From NCBI GenBank assembly GCA_035222895.1, contig JAVYIG010001827.1:1-64000 (forward strand): 64,000 nt of DNA, written 5' to 3'. Made by a program: the position numbers and the translations under genes. The DNA comes from Strongylocentrotus droebachiensis. Lineage: Eukaryota > Echinodermata > Echinoidea > Camarodonta > Strongylocentrotidae. Shown here piece after piece: positions 21,553 to 33,708 of this stretch; the first letter of the stretch is position 1, and every line of letters starts with the position of its first letter. The notes under the pieces are model-generated. The model saw only the letters and a list, made by a program, of their open reading frames with translations, was not told the origin of the DNA and did not search any database.

Positions 21553-22257
21553 CTGTTGAAGGTAAGTGAACTAAACATAATGAATAGCAAATGCATTTTA
21601 TTATTATAAAACTCTCTCTGAGATCTAAATCAAATGATCAAATGTGTGATTCATTTATTGAGACTATCACAGGTTTTTGTATTACTGTATAGCACTGTGC
21701 AAGGATGCTTCTAGAGGTAAGTGCGCCTATCTCTGTGTGCACGCTAAATTAAGCATATTAAACTTGGGGTATAATAAATAAAGCCAATCTTGAAAGAAAA
21801 TCTGTTTACATCAAATAACAAGGATCTAGGATGTCTGTTGTATACCAATGATAAATATTTACATAGGTTCATTACAAGATCTATCCGCTGTTGTTGAGGC
21901 TGTTCATGCACCTATACTACTCTGCCGGACGGCATAATGTACGATAGATGCATACAGCCTCAACTCAAGTGGTGATAAATTTTTATAAAGAAGTGCATCG
22001 CATGCATCATTTTATATTATCACACACAGAGATAAGTTTTTTTTTGCTAAATTTTTATCAGGCACTTTTGTCTTATTTCCCCTCCTCTTCTCATTTCTCT
22101 ATAGAGTACTAAAGCTGTGACATCATAAATGATAAATTTCTAGAATTTCTCAAAATTTTTTCTTCATTTTCCGAAAGAACATTAAAATTAATGTCAACAT
22201 CTTGAAAAACAATTCAATATGTTAAGTATTGGCTGAGATATGACCATTTGAATAAAC
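21553..22257 (+). other. Probable 3' UTR/downstream region
   Basis: Contains a gtaagt donor at 21561 and an AATAAA signal at 21773-21778. Otherwise AT-rich, with no exon recognised. Confidence 0.4.
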
Positions 22258-22347
22258 AGATTTCCTATAGGAACTCAGTGTTATATTGCTCTGGTTCATA
22301 ACATAACGAACCAGAGCAAAATAACACTGAGCTCCTATAGGAAATCT
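22258..22347. repeat. Compact 90-bp near-perfect hairpin
   Basis: Arms 22258-22297 and 22308-22347 (40 bp each) pair with only two mismatches around a 10-nt loop 'ataacataac'. The arm begins agatttcctatagga. The size fits a small foldback element, a hairpin-siRNA source or a miRNA-like precursor; the sequence alone does not decide. Confidence 0.75.
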
Positions 22348-22468
22348 ATTTATGTATATGCATTTATAAACGACCGATCTTGACAATTGAATGTCGCTTC
22401 ATATATTACATTGCCCAAATCCTATCCCCAAAACCTACATTTATCTTCTTTCCTCAACATCAATTAAG

Positions 22469-22532
22469 GGAGGATACTTGGGACTTCTCAGACGAGGAGG
22501 ATGAGCTAAGTTGGCCATCAGAATACCTTTGA
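22469..22532 (+). CDS. Candidate small acidic last exon
   Basis: After a pyrimidine-rich stretch ending 'caattaag', one frame encodes 20 residues rich in D, E and W (EDTWDFSDEEDEL, then SWPSEYL) and stops at 22530-22532. The composition is protein-like and unlike the AT-rich surroundings. Reading it requires an acceptor at 22468 in a phase that the LRR terminal exon's visible donors do not provide, so its parent transcript is unknown. Confidence 0.25.
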
Positions 22533-22539
22533 GAGCCAC

Positions 22540-23461
22540 ACAAGGACAGTGTACAACCATCCAGATCTCACAGCTGGATTACGTTCTGCTCGATCGTATT
22601 AACTTTCTCTGAGAGGGGTACGACACTTGCTCCTGTGACAATTGTTCCGCGTTGGTTCCCTACACTAACCAAAAATCGAACTTCAACCCCGGACCTTACA
22701 CTATAATGTAAAGGTAAAGTTATGTGATATAACACTAGTAATGATACAGCATACCGGTATTCAATGTATTTCAGAGATTATGCTGATCATACATTTATTA
22801 AGTATCACCACATAGCAACATTATTCATACACATTGAATTTATCATATTATGTGTACATAACTGTAACCCTAAACATTGAAAATAAACTGCAACCCTAAA
22901 CCTATATATTTCATGAAGTAAACCCTGGATCATAGGATCAAATGTTGATCCTCCATGACAACTTTTGTGACAAGCATTGTTTTTCCCCCTTCCACAGGGT
23001 TCCTTGATTATGTAATAGCAAACGTTTATGTAAAAGCACACAACATATCTACAACCATGCAGAATTTCATGGTGACATCAATTGGTCAAACTAACTGATT
23101 CAAGAAAAACGATTACACCTGAGCAAAAATCAATCATATACCGCGATAAAATTGTTAAATTGTTTTTTATGACAGATGATGACTTTAAACATAAACTCAA
23201 GAAACTATTTCATGGATTTCTTTTCTCTTAAATTTGCTTTTAGTGACTTAACATCTACAATCATGCAGAATTTCATAGTGACTTGGTCAAACTTAAATAC
23301 AAAAAAAGCTTATACCTGAGCAAAAATCTATCATTTAAAAAAAATAAAAATAAAAATAGCTGCGAAGGATGACCTACTGAAGTCTTTTATTTTTGGCTGA
23401 AATCATCATAGTACAGTAAGTTGCAAGAATGAACGCAAAGCCAAAATCTGAAATTTGTGAT
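22540..23461. other. Gene-free stretch
   Basis: No coding exon was recognised. 23030-23340 contains two diverged copies of a ~200-bp block with 'catgcagaatttcat.gtgac' and 'cctgagcaaaaatc'. Confidence 0.45.
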
Positions 23462-23612
23462 CTGGGCGCTGTTTCATGAAACTTGTTGTCAATAAGTTGG
23501 AATAACTATAATCAGCTACTGAAATTGTTGCATTTGATTGGCTGAGAGCAAATTTGTCATGGAAATGTGACACTTGTTATTGATAGCAAGTTTGATGAAA
23601 CACAACCCAGGG
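23462..23612. mobile_element. ~150-bp inverted-repeat MITE
   Basis: The left end 'ctgggcgctgtttcatgaaa' pairs with the right end 'tttgatgaaacacaacccag'; about 35 bp of each arm match, including 'cttgttgtcaata'. The internal part is unique. Non-autonomous; superfamily not assigned. Confidence 0.65.
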
Positions 23613-25319
23613 TAACTTTGAGCTAGTTTGTCTGGAAATGGGATTCCATTAGGAGGGCGCTCTTGCTTAAAAAGTTGCAATTTCAAACACAACTCAAGAC
23701 ATAAATGCAATTACTAATTGCTTGAAAATATAATCTTCATTTCATCCTTTTATGGAAGAGGCCCCAGAACGCAAGATTGACTACGAGGTTGTTTCGTATT
23801 GTGATTATAATTTTATTAAGTATTTACAATACCATGTTGTACTTAATTGTATGCATTCTGTTCAGGTTCACTAACGTTGAGGATAGACAGTTGGGCCCAA
23901 AAAGTTTACATGCACCTGGAAGAAAGTCATTTTACTCAGATTTTCCCAACTGCACTCATTCCTTTCAGGAGTCACTTGTCTCAGAGTGATTAGCAATGAC
24001 AGAGATCATATTTGTCTATCTTCCTGAAGTGAGAAGCTGGTAGGAATGAGTGAAGTTGTGATAATTTATTTCTGGCCCAACTCTACAAGTATGTACATCT
24101 ACAATTCAGGGATTTGTCCAGAACTTGGTAATTTTTAAGTTTTTTCTTCATCTTCAATTTCAACTATCAGTAGATGTGTACCAAGTTTTGTTTGCCTAAT
24201 GCTTTGTATATACTGTAACGACATGAACACAGAAAGGAAACAAGTCGGCAGTTGAAGACTATCAGGAGAACTAATCCCGACTAGCACTTGTGCTAACTTT
24301 TGGTTCTCCCTTTAACAACATTTTAAGTTTTTAAGTTTAAAAATGTCCTTTATTTGAATCACTTATACGCTATTGGGATTGGAACCCTGTGAATTTCAAT
24401 TCCAGCCACAAATCTCTATGTATTATTAAGTTGTAGCTAATTCACAGGTTTGATAAGACATGATATATGATTAAATTTATGTGTACATATGGTTCAACTA
24501 TGGATGTTTTCTTTTTCTTTGTAACCCATGTACATGGATATGTACAGTATACGACATGTAATTTTGTTACCCACTTGAATACATTTATAACATTGTGTTA
24601 TGTTGTTGTTAATAAATTCAAATTAAAAAGAAGAACAAATATTCATGAATTAGTTCCACAACAAAAAAGTATAATTACTGTTCATTGGTCAGCAGATACA
24701 CTATCTGCCGTAGCAACAATTTGTTTATGATGAGTCGATCTCTGGTTGGTCATGTACACCCAGCCAGCCCACAGGTACATGGTAACTAACAACGACCCCA
24801 TGGATAAGACTTGGGGCATATATGCAGATTATGTTTCAAGTATACTTATTCTAAGTAGTATAATGATGTTCCAAGCACCAATCATACTTGCATCAGAAAG
24901 AAAGAAGAAAGTTTCACTGTCAAGAAGTTGTTCATACCGTTTGGATCAAAAAGTTACTGAAAGTTGTAGAAAGTAGGAGGTCAAACAATCCATGAGTTAA
25001 AATGTTGTTTTATACATGTATTATCTGTCATCACACATTGAAGTTTGTAACATATTTAAGCCCGAATGGGATATAAGTTTCAATATTGCAGAAGTATCAT
25101 CTCTGTGTATCCAGCAGTCAGTGCGGTTTGTGTGTACATAGTTTTTATGTATGTAAATACTCAAGTGAATAAGTCACAAAACTGTTGTAAACTTGCTATA
25201 TAAATTGATATTATTGTTTGATTATTGTTTAGAATCATAAAGTAGGTGTTCTTGAATGTGAATAATATTTGTTCGTAACTTTGGATTAATATCATTTAAG
25301 GTGTATAGGAACAGTTTCA
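23613..25319. other. Gene-free stretch
   Basis: Open frames here (for example 24467-24730 and 24746-24976) have no recognisable domain, have AT-rich codon use and no convincing splice context. No repeat was recognised. Confidence 0.4.
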
Positions 25320-25813
25320 CTGTACTAGTCCGTCACTCTCACCCTCTTCTTCTATCTCTATTTTTTTTCACATTCTCTCTTTCTTTGTTCTCCTCTCATC
25401 CTATCCCATTCTACTCTTCCCCTATGCCTATTGATTAAAATGACACTTTTTTAATGACACATATTATCGTTGTCTGTTATTTTCATTTAATACGTTAGCT
25501 TCTTACTTAATTTTGTTCTTCCTAATTTATTCATATGAAACCTTTTATATCATATATCTGTATGCTTGTTATTGTATTTGATGCAATAGTTTGTTATTTA
25601 ATTTTTGTATTTTATGCATGTATGTCATCTTTAAGTAGTTTTCCTATGTATTTACTGATTTATATGTATTTGTGATCTGTTTTATGCTTTTTACACGGAC
25701 TTGCTGAAAAGCAGTCTTTTTAGACTGATATGAGTTTACCGTGAATAAATCAATTCAATTCAATATAATTCAATTTAATTCAATTCAATTCAATTCAATT
25801 CAAAATTCAATTC
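25320..25813 (+). mobile_element. 3' end of a LINE-type retroposon with (CAATT)n tail
   Basis: A hairpin-like 'ttgctgaaaagcagtctttt' followed by 'tagactgatatgagtttacc' and 'gtgaataaat' runs into (CAATT)n at 25750-25813. A short-repeat tail after such a structured 3' UTR is typical of CR1/L2-like LINEs. No reverse transcriptase was seen upstream, so the copy is 5'-truncated. Confidence 0.5.
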
Positions 25814-27004
25814 GAACAATTAATAATTAGTAACTGTAGTGTATGCTTAATTGTGTATAAGTACACATGGGTACACACACACACACACGCACACACACAC
25901 AGAGTCTTTGTTTAGGGATTTGGGGAACACTGGTCTTAGCTAGTGAACTAAGTATAGTAGAGCTGGTCAGTGAAGTCTCAGGTTGGATGTTGTTACCATG
26001 GGCACAAACTTCTTAGAATAGAGGCATGTTCACACTGTAGTTTAGTGCAGTTGTATCAAGATTAAAGTTAATACCGATTTAACTGTAGCTTAAGGGGGCA
26101 CGGAAAGGGGGCACCCTTGACCTCAGCCACGGACGTTGCCAGGACGTTGCCACTGGACCCCCATATGTGATCTTCCTCCTTTTTGGGAATTTCTCTGTCT
26201 CATCCCTGGAAAATCTGATCACTGTAGCCCGAATCAGATAATCTTATAGTTTGTAAGCTTACAGCCATGTATTTATATGATATGCAAAGAATAAGAAATT
26301 AACTGAAATGGAAATGTTATTACATCTGAAATATGTTCATAACAATCATGTTTGTGCATACCATGTTTATGTGTACAGAGTATGTGCCAAAGATTAAAGT
26401 ATTTGTTGTATTTCTTATTCCGAGTCTGAATTTATGATTTATTTGTAAGGTTTGAATCCAGAAAGAGAGGGGGGTGAAGGTGGGTAGGCAGGAGGGAAGG
26501 GAGGCAGGGAGAGAGAGAGAGAGAGAGATGAGGGTGCATGTGAGAGGAGATGGAGGGAGGAAAGAGCGAAGAGATGGAGGGAGGGGAGGATCAAGGGAGA
26601 AAGAGATGAGGGTGCATGGGAGTGGAGGATAGAGGGAGGGAAGAGAGTGAGGGGGAGGATCAAGGGAGGAAGGCAGATGTCTTATCTGTGAAATTTAAAC
26701 GTTAGCAGTGTCCTAGTATTCACTATTGAGTGACTGACTGACTTCTCTTTTTCTCTGGTAATAACATACATAACATGAGCTTTAAAGGGTATGAGCATTT
26801 GTCTACATAAAACTGATTGAATCGCTGCGCAGCAAAATATAGGTAGGACATGACGGGTAAAGCATTTCATGAAATATAAAATTGTGAAAATGCATTCTTC
26901 ATTATGTCAATTAGGGTCAAAGGTGTAACTGGTTATGGCACGGGATCAATTGTCATATTGTCTCAATCTATCTTCCATCAAATCGATAATGATCATAGCT
27001 ATAC
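25814..27004. other. Gene-free stretch with CA and GA microsatellites
   Basis: (AC)n at 25872-25902; a purine-rich GA/GGAG tract at 26460-26675. The rest has no recognised gene. Confidence 0.5.
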
Positions 27005-27577
27005 AGTTTAAAGAGATAGTTGAGTTCTGTTTTCAGACCGCATTTGCCTTCAAAGTGCATGGTTATTGCTCTTATTCTTATCTATGACACCCCTAGTGCC
27101 CTTTTAGGACCTACAATTGCCATGAAGGTAATTTTAGACCCCAAAATGTGTGAATTTAGCCAATACGATCATACCAATTCAGCTCTACTTAAAACAAATA
27201 AGGTGACCGTTAATCAATTAATTAATTAATAATAACAATACATGAGCCGGCTGGTTGTGCGTAATATAACCAACACGAAAAAGCCAACAAAAAAGCCAAA
27301 AATCGGCATTGGCTGAAATACAACGTAAAAGGCGCTAGTTTGTTTTTCCAACGGCTTTCAACGGCTGGTGCAAATTATCTAATATTTGTGGTGGTTCACA
27401 AGTATTATAAATCGTAATATTTATGGATATTACAGCCGTCTCTGAACCGATTTTGATCAAACAAAGATGATTCTGTCATTTAAACTGTTCTTAAATTTGA
27501 CACTCGTTTTTCATTATCTCACATTTTGTTTTGTGTGTAGCACCCTCCGCAACAGAACTCAACTATCCCTTTAAACT
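27005..27577. mobile_element. 573-bp MITE with 27-bp terminal inverted repeats
   Basis: The left end 27005-27031 (agtttaaagagatagttgag, then ttctgtt) and right end 27551-27577 are inverted repeats with one mismatch. The interior has no transposase but shows repeated 'caacggct' and 'aagccaa' words. No clear target-site duplication was recognised. Confidence 0.75.
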
Positions 27578-27827
27578 TGACATATGGATACACCTTAATT
27601 GGAGGAGCATTTCATAAGATGAAATCTTGAAAATGCATTCTTCAATTTTTTAACAAATGAGGATACGTATCACCTAATTCGTCAAAGTGACGAATTCAAG
27701 TCTAGTTAATTTTGAATTCGTCAAATGGTTTGATGTCAAAAGTATAAATATTGCGCAAAGATTTCACGCAGGATGCCTGTCCATTTCCGTATCTTACTCC
27801 CTAAATATCATAGTCGAGGAGAAACTC

Positions 27828-28050
27828 AATGAAAGTGCTCGAATACGCCGCTGGCTCGGGCGGCGCGACCAGGGTCGACAGCCACCTCCAAGCGATTGGT
27901 CTCGTGGATCAGAACAGCGCCCTCTACACCTGCGTCTTTAGTAAAGCCTTTAGCGACCCCATCGACAAGGCCTTTCATGTGACAAAAACACTCACAACGA
28001 TTGGATTATGTCACTCTTATGCAGTGTGTTTTATTCAAGAAAAAGATTAA
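27828..28050 (+). other. GC-rich coding-like island, unidentified
   Basis: Between 27828 and 27985 the base composition jumps to GC-rich, with strong RNY codon rhythm. The + frame from ATG 27829 gives 73 residues including LQAIGLVDQNSALYTCVFSK and AFSDPIDKAFHV, with C-rich third positions. On the opposite strand in the same register a complete 50-codon ORF (27980 to 27828) gives MKGLVDGVAKGFTKDAGVEG and ends VFEHFH. RNY rhythm is symmetric, so strand cannot be decided by it. No family was recognised. It may be an exon, a processed gene fragment or contamination from a GC-rich source. Confidence 0.35.
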
Positions 28051-28554
28051 CCCGAATTCTCCCATCAATTACTACATTTATGATTATGCAGTGATTTCGT
28101 CTTATTATTCTTGTCAAAGTTCAATTTAACCGCTTACAGGTGTTACCAAATATGCTATAATAATAATTATAGTCATGCAGGAAAGAGACGGAAAGGTTCG
28201 AAGTGCTTGATGTCCAAACTATGCTGCGCAAAGAAATGATGCACAATGATAATACATTTATATTTACAAAGCAAAGGAAGAAAGAAAGGAAAAAATACAG
28301 ACGCAGAACAAAGATATCAATATTTCATTACGTTTCTTTGTTAATCTCTCAACATTTTCTGCAACCTAGAGTGATATATTACTACTGAGTCCATAATTAT
28401 TGATAGACAAAAACTAAATGTATGCAGAGTAAGGTTCAATGAATGGCCATTCATTGTGTTGATGCATTTATACCTCTCCCGTGCGCAAATTATTGTTTAC
28501 ATGGTTGGATGTTTTGCGTGCGGCGTTGAAGCCGCCATGTAACCCTTGAGCATA
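28051..28554. other. Gene-free AT-rich stretch
   Basis: Nothing recognised. Confidence 0.4.
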
Positions 28555-28760
28555 AGGCGTCACGTCAAAAATGTCTTAGCATCCTGCACGCCGGGGGTTT
28601 GGGTCGCACGCCAAAGGCATGCCCCTAATCTTTTAGACCTCACGCATCCGGTTTGCTTCACTCGATCAACTGATTACCTCATGCCGCTTGCGTCCACACG
28701 ACACTCTGAGCATGCTACACGCAAGGAGCATGCGTAGCTTAGCGCTGAAGACTATCCCAG
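28555..28760 (+). repeat. Repeat copy sharing 'gcgtcacgtcaaaaatgtct' with 48270-48475
   Basis: The word 'ggcgtcacgtcaaaaatgtc' and following GC-rich 'gcatgcc'-type sequence match the reverse complement of 48430-48480 and nearby. Two copies in opposite orientation indicate a dispersed element. No coding content. Confidence 0.5.
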
Positions 28761-30740
28761 TGCGCCTGCATCGGGTATGGGTCTTTAAAAATACTAATAT
28801 TGCGCTCCGCTCGCAGTCGGCACGCCATGTTCATGTTGGCTCGTTAATATTAAACCTGTTCTTTCCGGTATTAAACCTGATAGACGTCTTTACAAGCCTA
28901 AAATTGCCTTTCCCTGCCACTAATTCACTAAAGTAGTGGACTTGAGGGTATTTCCAAAGTATTTACTATCATTATCCATTACTCCTGTTGTTTTGGTACT
29001 TTCATATTATTCATTATAATTGTACTTTTTCATATAAAACATGTCAAGTTTTCTCCAACATGAAATTCGTAGCGCAGCGTATTTACAGCTCCGCGATGTC
29101 TGTACCATAGTGACTTTCGCTGATACCTTTCCAAACAATGTTTTTTAATTTTTATTTTGGTCCAGTTTTGAGGAAAATTTCGCAACAACTCAGCTAGTCG
29201 GTGAATAAGCGGTGGGGGGGGGGGGGGGGGGGGGGTAGGGGGGAGGGAGGGAATAAGAGCACATTTTGTTTTTGTCTTGGAAATTGGAAAATTGTGCCGA
29301 CCGATATTTCGTTCAGTAGGGGGGGGGGGGGGGGGCGGGCGGGAATCATTTGTTTGTTGGTCACCCTTTTATGGCAAATTTTTTTTTTTTTTTAAAATTA
29401 AAAACAAAGTGAGGGTATGGATTTTTTTTTTCCTCCAAAACACACATTAAAAAAAAATTAGGGAAGGGGTTAACCCCCTCCCCCCTGTGTACGCGCCTGT
29501 CCTCGGTCAGGTTAATTGTTCCTCTTACGCAACTTAGCTGTAGGTGGGCCGAGACTCAACTCTTTTCGCATACTCTATATAGGTCTCAAATACTTTCAAA
29601 TATTTCTGTGTCATTTTTGTTTGTATATTCTTCGTCAATACTTACAAACTATAATTGTCAAAATTTGCCAATACTGTACTTACAAACTATGACTTTTTCC
29701 TTATCATCTTCCGCTCTAGAATACTATTTTTTATTTTTTTATTTGTTGAGTCCTTTTCACATTTTTCTTGTCTCCCTCTTCAAGATTGATTCTGTTTTTG
29801 TAAGGTATTCATGCTATTTTTTTTAAAATATAAATAACTTTACCCGTTCCTTCCGGGAACCGTGGAGCGCACTCACAGACGGGAATCTGGTATGCCATGT
29901 TCCCATAATAGGCAAGTAAATGACGTCTTTACAAGCCTAAAGTTGCCAATCCCTGCCATTAATTCACTAAACTAGTATACTTGATAGCATATAATCAACG
30001 TACACTTTATTTTGATGAAACAGAGCTCTACAATCAAAATCAAAATTGTTACTTTCTATATTTTGTGTACAGTAATATTCTTCTCATTTCGACACTATCA
30101 GCCGCGCATTCTCTATTTTCGTTCCCTATGATAAATATAAGGTATTTGTGTTGATCATCAGGGATATGTTATAAATATTTATCTCAAAGAAGGAATGATG
30201 CTGGCTTTCAAGCAAATGGCAGAATAGAAAACAATATGAAAATGAAGATGGAAAACGACATTGACGGATAGACAGAGAGAGAGAGAGAGAAAAAAACAGA
30301 GGGGGAGAGAGAGAGAGAGAGGAAGAGACAGCAATAAAGAGAGAGAGGGGTAGAAAGATTGACGAAGGTTATATAGTAACATTCTTCTCATTTCGAAATC
30401 AGCCGTTCGTTCCGTTTTTTCCTTCTTTGTATCAAGGTTATAAATGGTTTAAAGATTTTTCTCAAAGTCGAAAGGAATAACTTGGAATAAAAACAATTAG
30501 CGGAACGGAAAAAAGTACGAGAAGAGAAATGGAGAATTGCGTTGAGAGAGTAAGCGAGAGAGAGGAGCAATCAGTTCTCCTATCATCTTTTCGTTTGTGA
30601 CATTTTACTTAATCACAACTTCTTATTTTTCTCTCCTATCACCGACCCCCCCCCCCCCCCCCGGCCTCCCCCTCTCCCGCTCTGGTTTCTTCTTTTAATA
30701 GTTTCATTTTATCGTGGTTATTATATTTCCGCTAAAGTAT
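28761..30740. repeat. Gene-free stretch with poly-G, poly-T and GA tracts
   Basis: G runs at 29214-29235 and 29319-29335, poly-C at 30647-30662, a GA-rich tract at 30270-30350 and duplicated words such as 'gacgtctttacaagcctaaa' at 28882 and 29923. No exon was recognised. Confidence 0.5.
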
Positions 30741-33708
30741 GTTTTGATCGGCTCTCGAATTTGCACGTTCGATAAATGTACGGTTGGTTGCATGTTTATA
30801 ATATTGGGCTAATTATTTTGTATTGGATTTGGGGGTAACTAATGATCAAATGGAATTTTGCATGTTTAAGTGTTTATACAGTGTTAGAGAAAAGTGTTTG
30901 TGTTTAGTGGTTTCCCAGTGTATTAATGTTTGGGTTAATTCATCTCCGTCCTCTCTCTTTTCCTTTCTTAGCCTTTCTTCCCTCTCGATCACTCCTATTG
31001 TTTCATTTCATATTGATTATTTCTGAGCTAGTAAATATGATAACCATCTTCCTTCCCTTGCATTTATGTCAACTTAAAGTATAAACACGCCATATAATGT
31101 TGTTGTTCTTGTTTCCCTGTTAAATACATTGTTGTCAGTATCTAATTTCGATTCTTTCACTCAAAATATATCACAATCACTAACATTATGGCGCATAATA
31201 TATATGAACGCAACGTAGCAAGAGTGTGAAAGACTAGTTGATTAGTTAAAAGAGAAGGAATGGAGGGGCGGGTAGGTCGATGAACAGAGGGGAAGCGTTG
31301 TCCGTGAATTGTTCGTGACATCAAATCAATACACTACTGTTTAATTTCACCATATAGGCAGGCAGGGGTTGGGCAAAGGCAACATTGAATGTCCGCGATC
31401 CTATTGTTACCTCTATATACTATAAGCCGACCAAAATATATAATTACATATAGATAGGCACAAACCCTCAGAACATATTTTAAGGGTTTATTGTGTCAAT
31501 TATAATTACATATTTTGATAAGCTCTCGAGTTTGTACGTTCTATAAGTCTTAAGTCGGTTGTATGTTTATAATCTTTGGGGAATTATTTTGTATAGGTTT
31601 CTGGGGTAACAATTGATTAAATAGAATGTAAAATCAACGTTTGCGTGTTTAAGTGTTTATAAAGTGTTACAGAAAAGTAATTGTGTTTAAGTGGTTTCCC
31701 AGTGTATTATTTCTTTGGTTAATTCATATCTTTCCCCTCTCTCTCTCTCTCTCTCTCTTTTCCTCTCTCTAGCTTTACTTCCCTCTCGATCACTCATATT
31801 GTTTCATTTCATATTGATTATTACTGAACTATTAATCAAATATGATACCCACCTTCCTTCCCTTGTATTTATGTCAACTTAAACTATGAACAAGCAATAT
31901 AATTTGTTGTTGTTCTTGTTTCCCTGTTTAATACTTTTTCGTCATTATCTTTTTTCGATTCTTTGCTCAAAATCTATCACAATCACTAATATAGCGCATC
32001 GTAAATGAAAGCAACGTAGCCATAGCGTGAAAGGCGAGTTTCATTATTTTAATAGAGAGGGGAGGGGTGGGGGTGGTGCCGTATTGATTATTTCGGAACT
32101 AGTAAATATTATACCCATCTTCCTTCCCTTGCATTTATGTCAACTTAAACTATAAACAAGCTATTCATGTTGTTGTTCTTGTTTCCCTGTTAAATACTTT
32201 TTTGTCATTATCTTATTTCGATTCTTTCGCTCAAAATCTGTCACAATCACTAACATAATATGGCGCATAATTTATGAACGCAACTTAGCCATAGCGTGAA
32301 AGACTAGTTTATTAGTTTAAAAGAGAGGGAGTGGGAGGGGGGTCGAAGAACAAAAGGGAAGTGGCGTCCCGTGTATTGTTCGTGACATCCAATCAATACA
32401 CTACTGTTCAATGATTGCGATCCAATTGTTACCTCTATATGCTATAAGCCGACCAAAACATTTAATTACACATAGGTGAGGCATAAACCCTAAAAACACT
32501 ACTTGGATGAGGTGTATCGTACATTATATGCTCACTTATATAAATACGAATAACATCTGTATAGGTCATCATCAGCTCAAAGTTAAGCATTTGAGTGTTT
32601 ATACACCTCAAATTTTTAAACATTTTTTAAAGTTTGTGTATAACTTAAACCGAAATAAGCACATATGAGTGATAATAAACACGTTATAATTGTTATATAT
32701 CGTGTTTAAGTATTTATAGATGAGAAAACTATGTTTAGGGATGTGTAATACACCCCGTTCCACTACATGTATTTACGTTTTAAGGGTTTAATGTGTCAAT
32801 TATAATTACATATTTTGATAAGCTCTCGAGTTTGTACGTTCTATAAGTCTTAAGTCGGTTGTATGTTTATAATCTTGGGGGAATTCTTGAATTGGTTTCT
32901 GGGGTAACAAATTATCAAATAGAATTAAAAATCAATGTTTGCGTGTTTAGTGTTTATAAAGTGTTACAGAAAAATATTTGTGTTTAAGTGGTTTCCCAGT
33001 GAATTATTTCTTTGATTAATTCATCTCTTTCCTCCCTCTCTCTCTCTTCCTCTCTCTAGCGTTTCTTCCCTCTCTTTTACTCCTATTGTTTCATTTCATA
33101 TTGATTATTACTGAACTATTAATCAAATATGATACCCACCTTCTTTCCCTTGCATTAACGTCAACTTAAACTATAAACAAGCAATATAATGTAGTTCTTG
33201 TTAAACTGTTAAATACTTGTTTGTCATTATCAAATTTCGAATCTTTCGCTCAAAATCTATCAAAATCAACAACATAATATGACGCATAAGATATGCACGC
33301 AAAGTAGCCATAGCGTGAAAGGCGAGTTTCATTATTTTAACAGAGAGGGGGGGGGGGGGGGGGATGGTGCCGTATTGATTATTTCGGAACTAGTAAATAT
33401 TATACCCATCTTCCTTCCCTTGCATTTATGTCAACTTAAACTATAAACAAGCTATTCATGTTATTGTTCTTGATTCCCTGTTAAATACTTTTTTGTCATT
33501 ATCTAATTTTTATTCGTTCGCTCAAAATCTATCACAATCACTAACATAATATGGCGCATAATGTATGAACGCAACTTAGCCATAGCGTGAAAGACTAGTT
33601 TATTAGTTTAAAAGAGAGGGAGTGGGAGGGGGGGGGGTCGAAGAACAAAGGGGAAGTGGTGTCCCGTGTATTGTTCGTGACATCCAATCAATATAATACT
33701 GTTTAATG

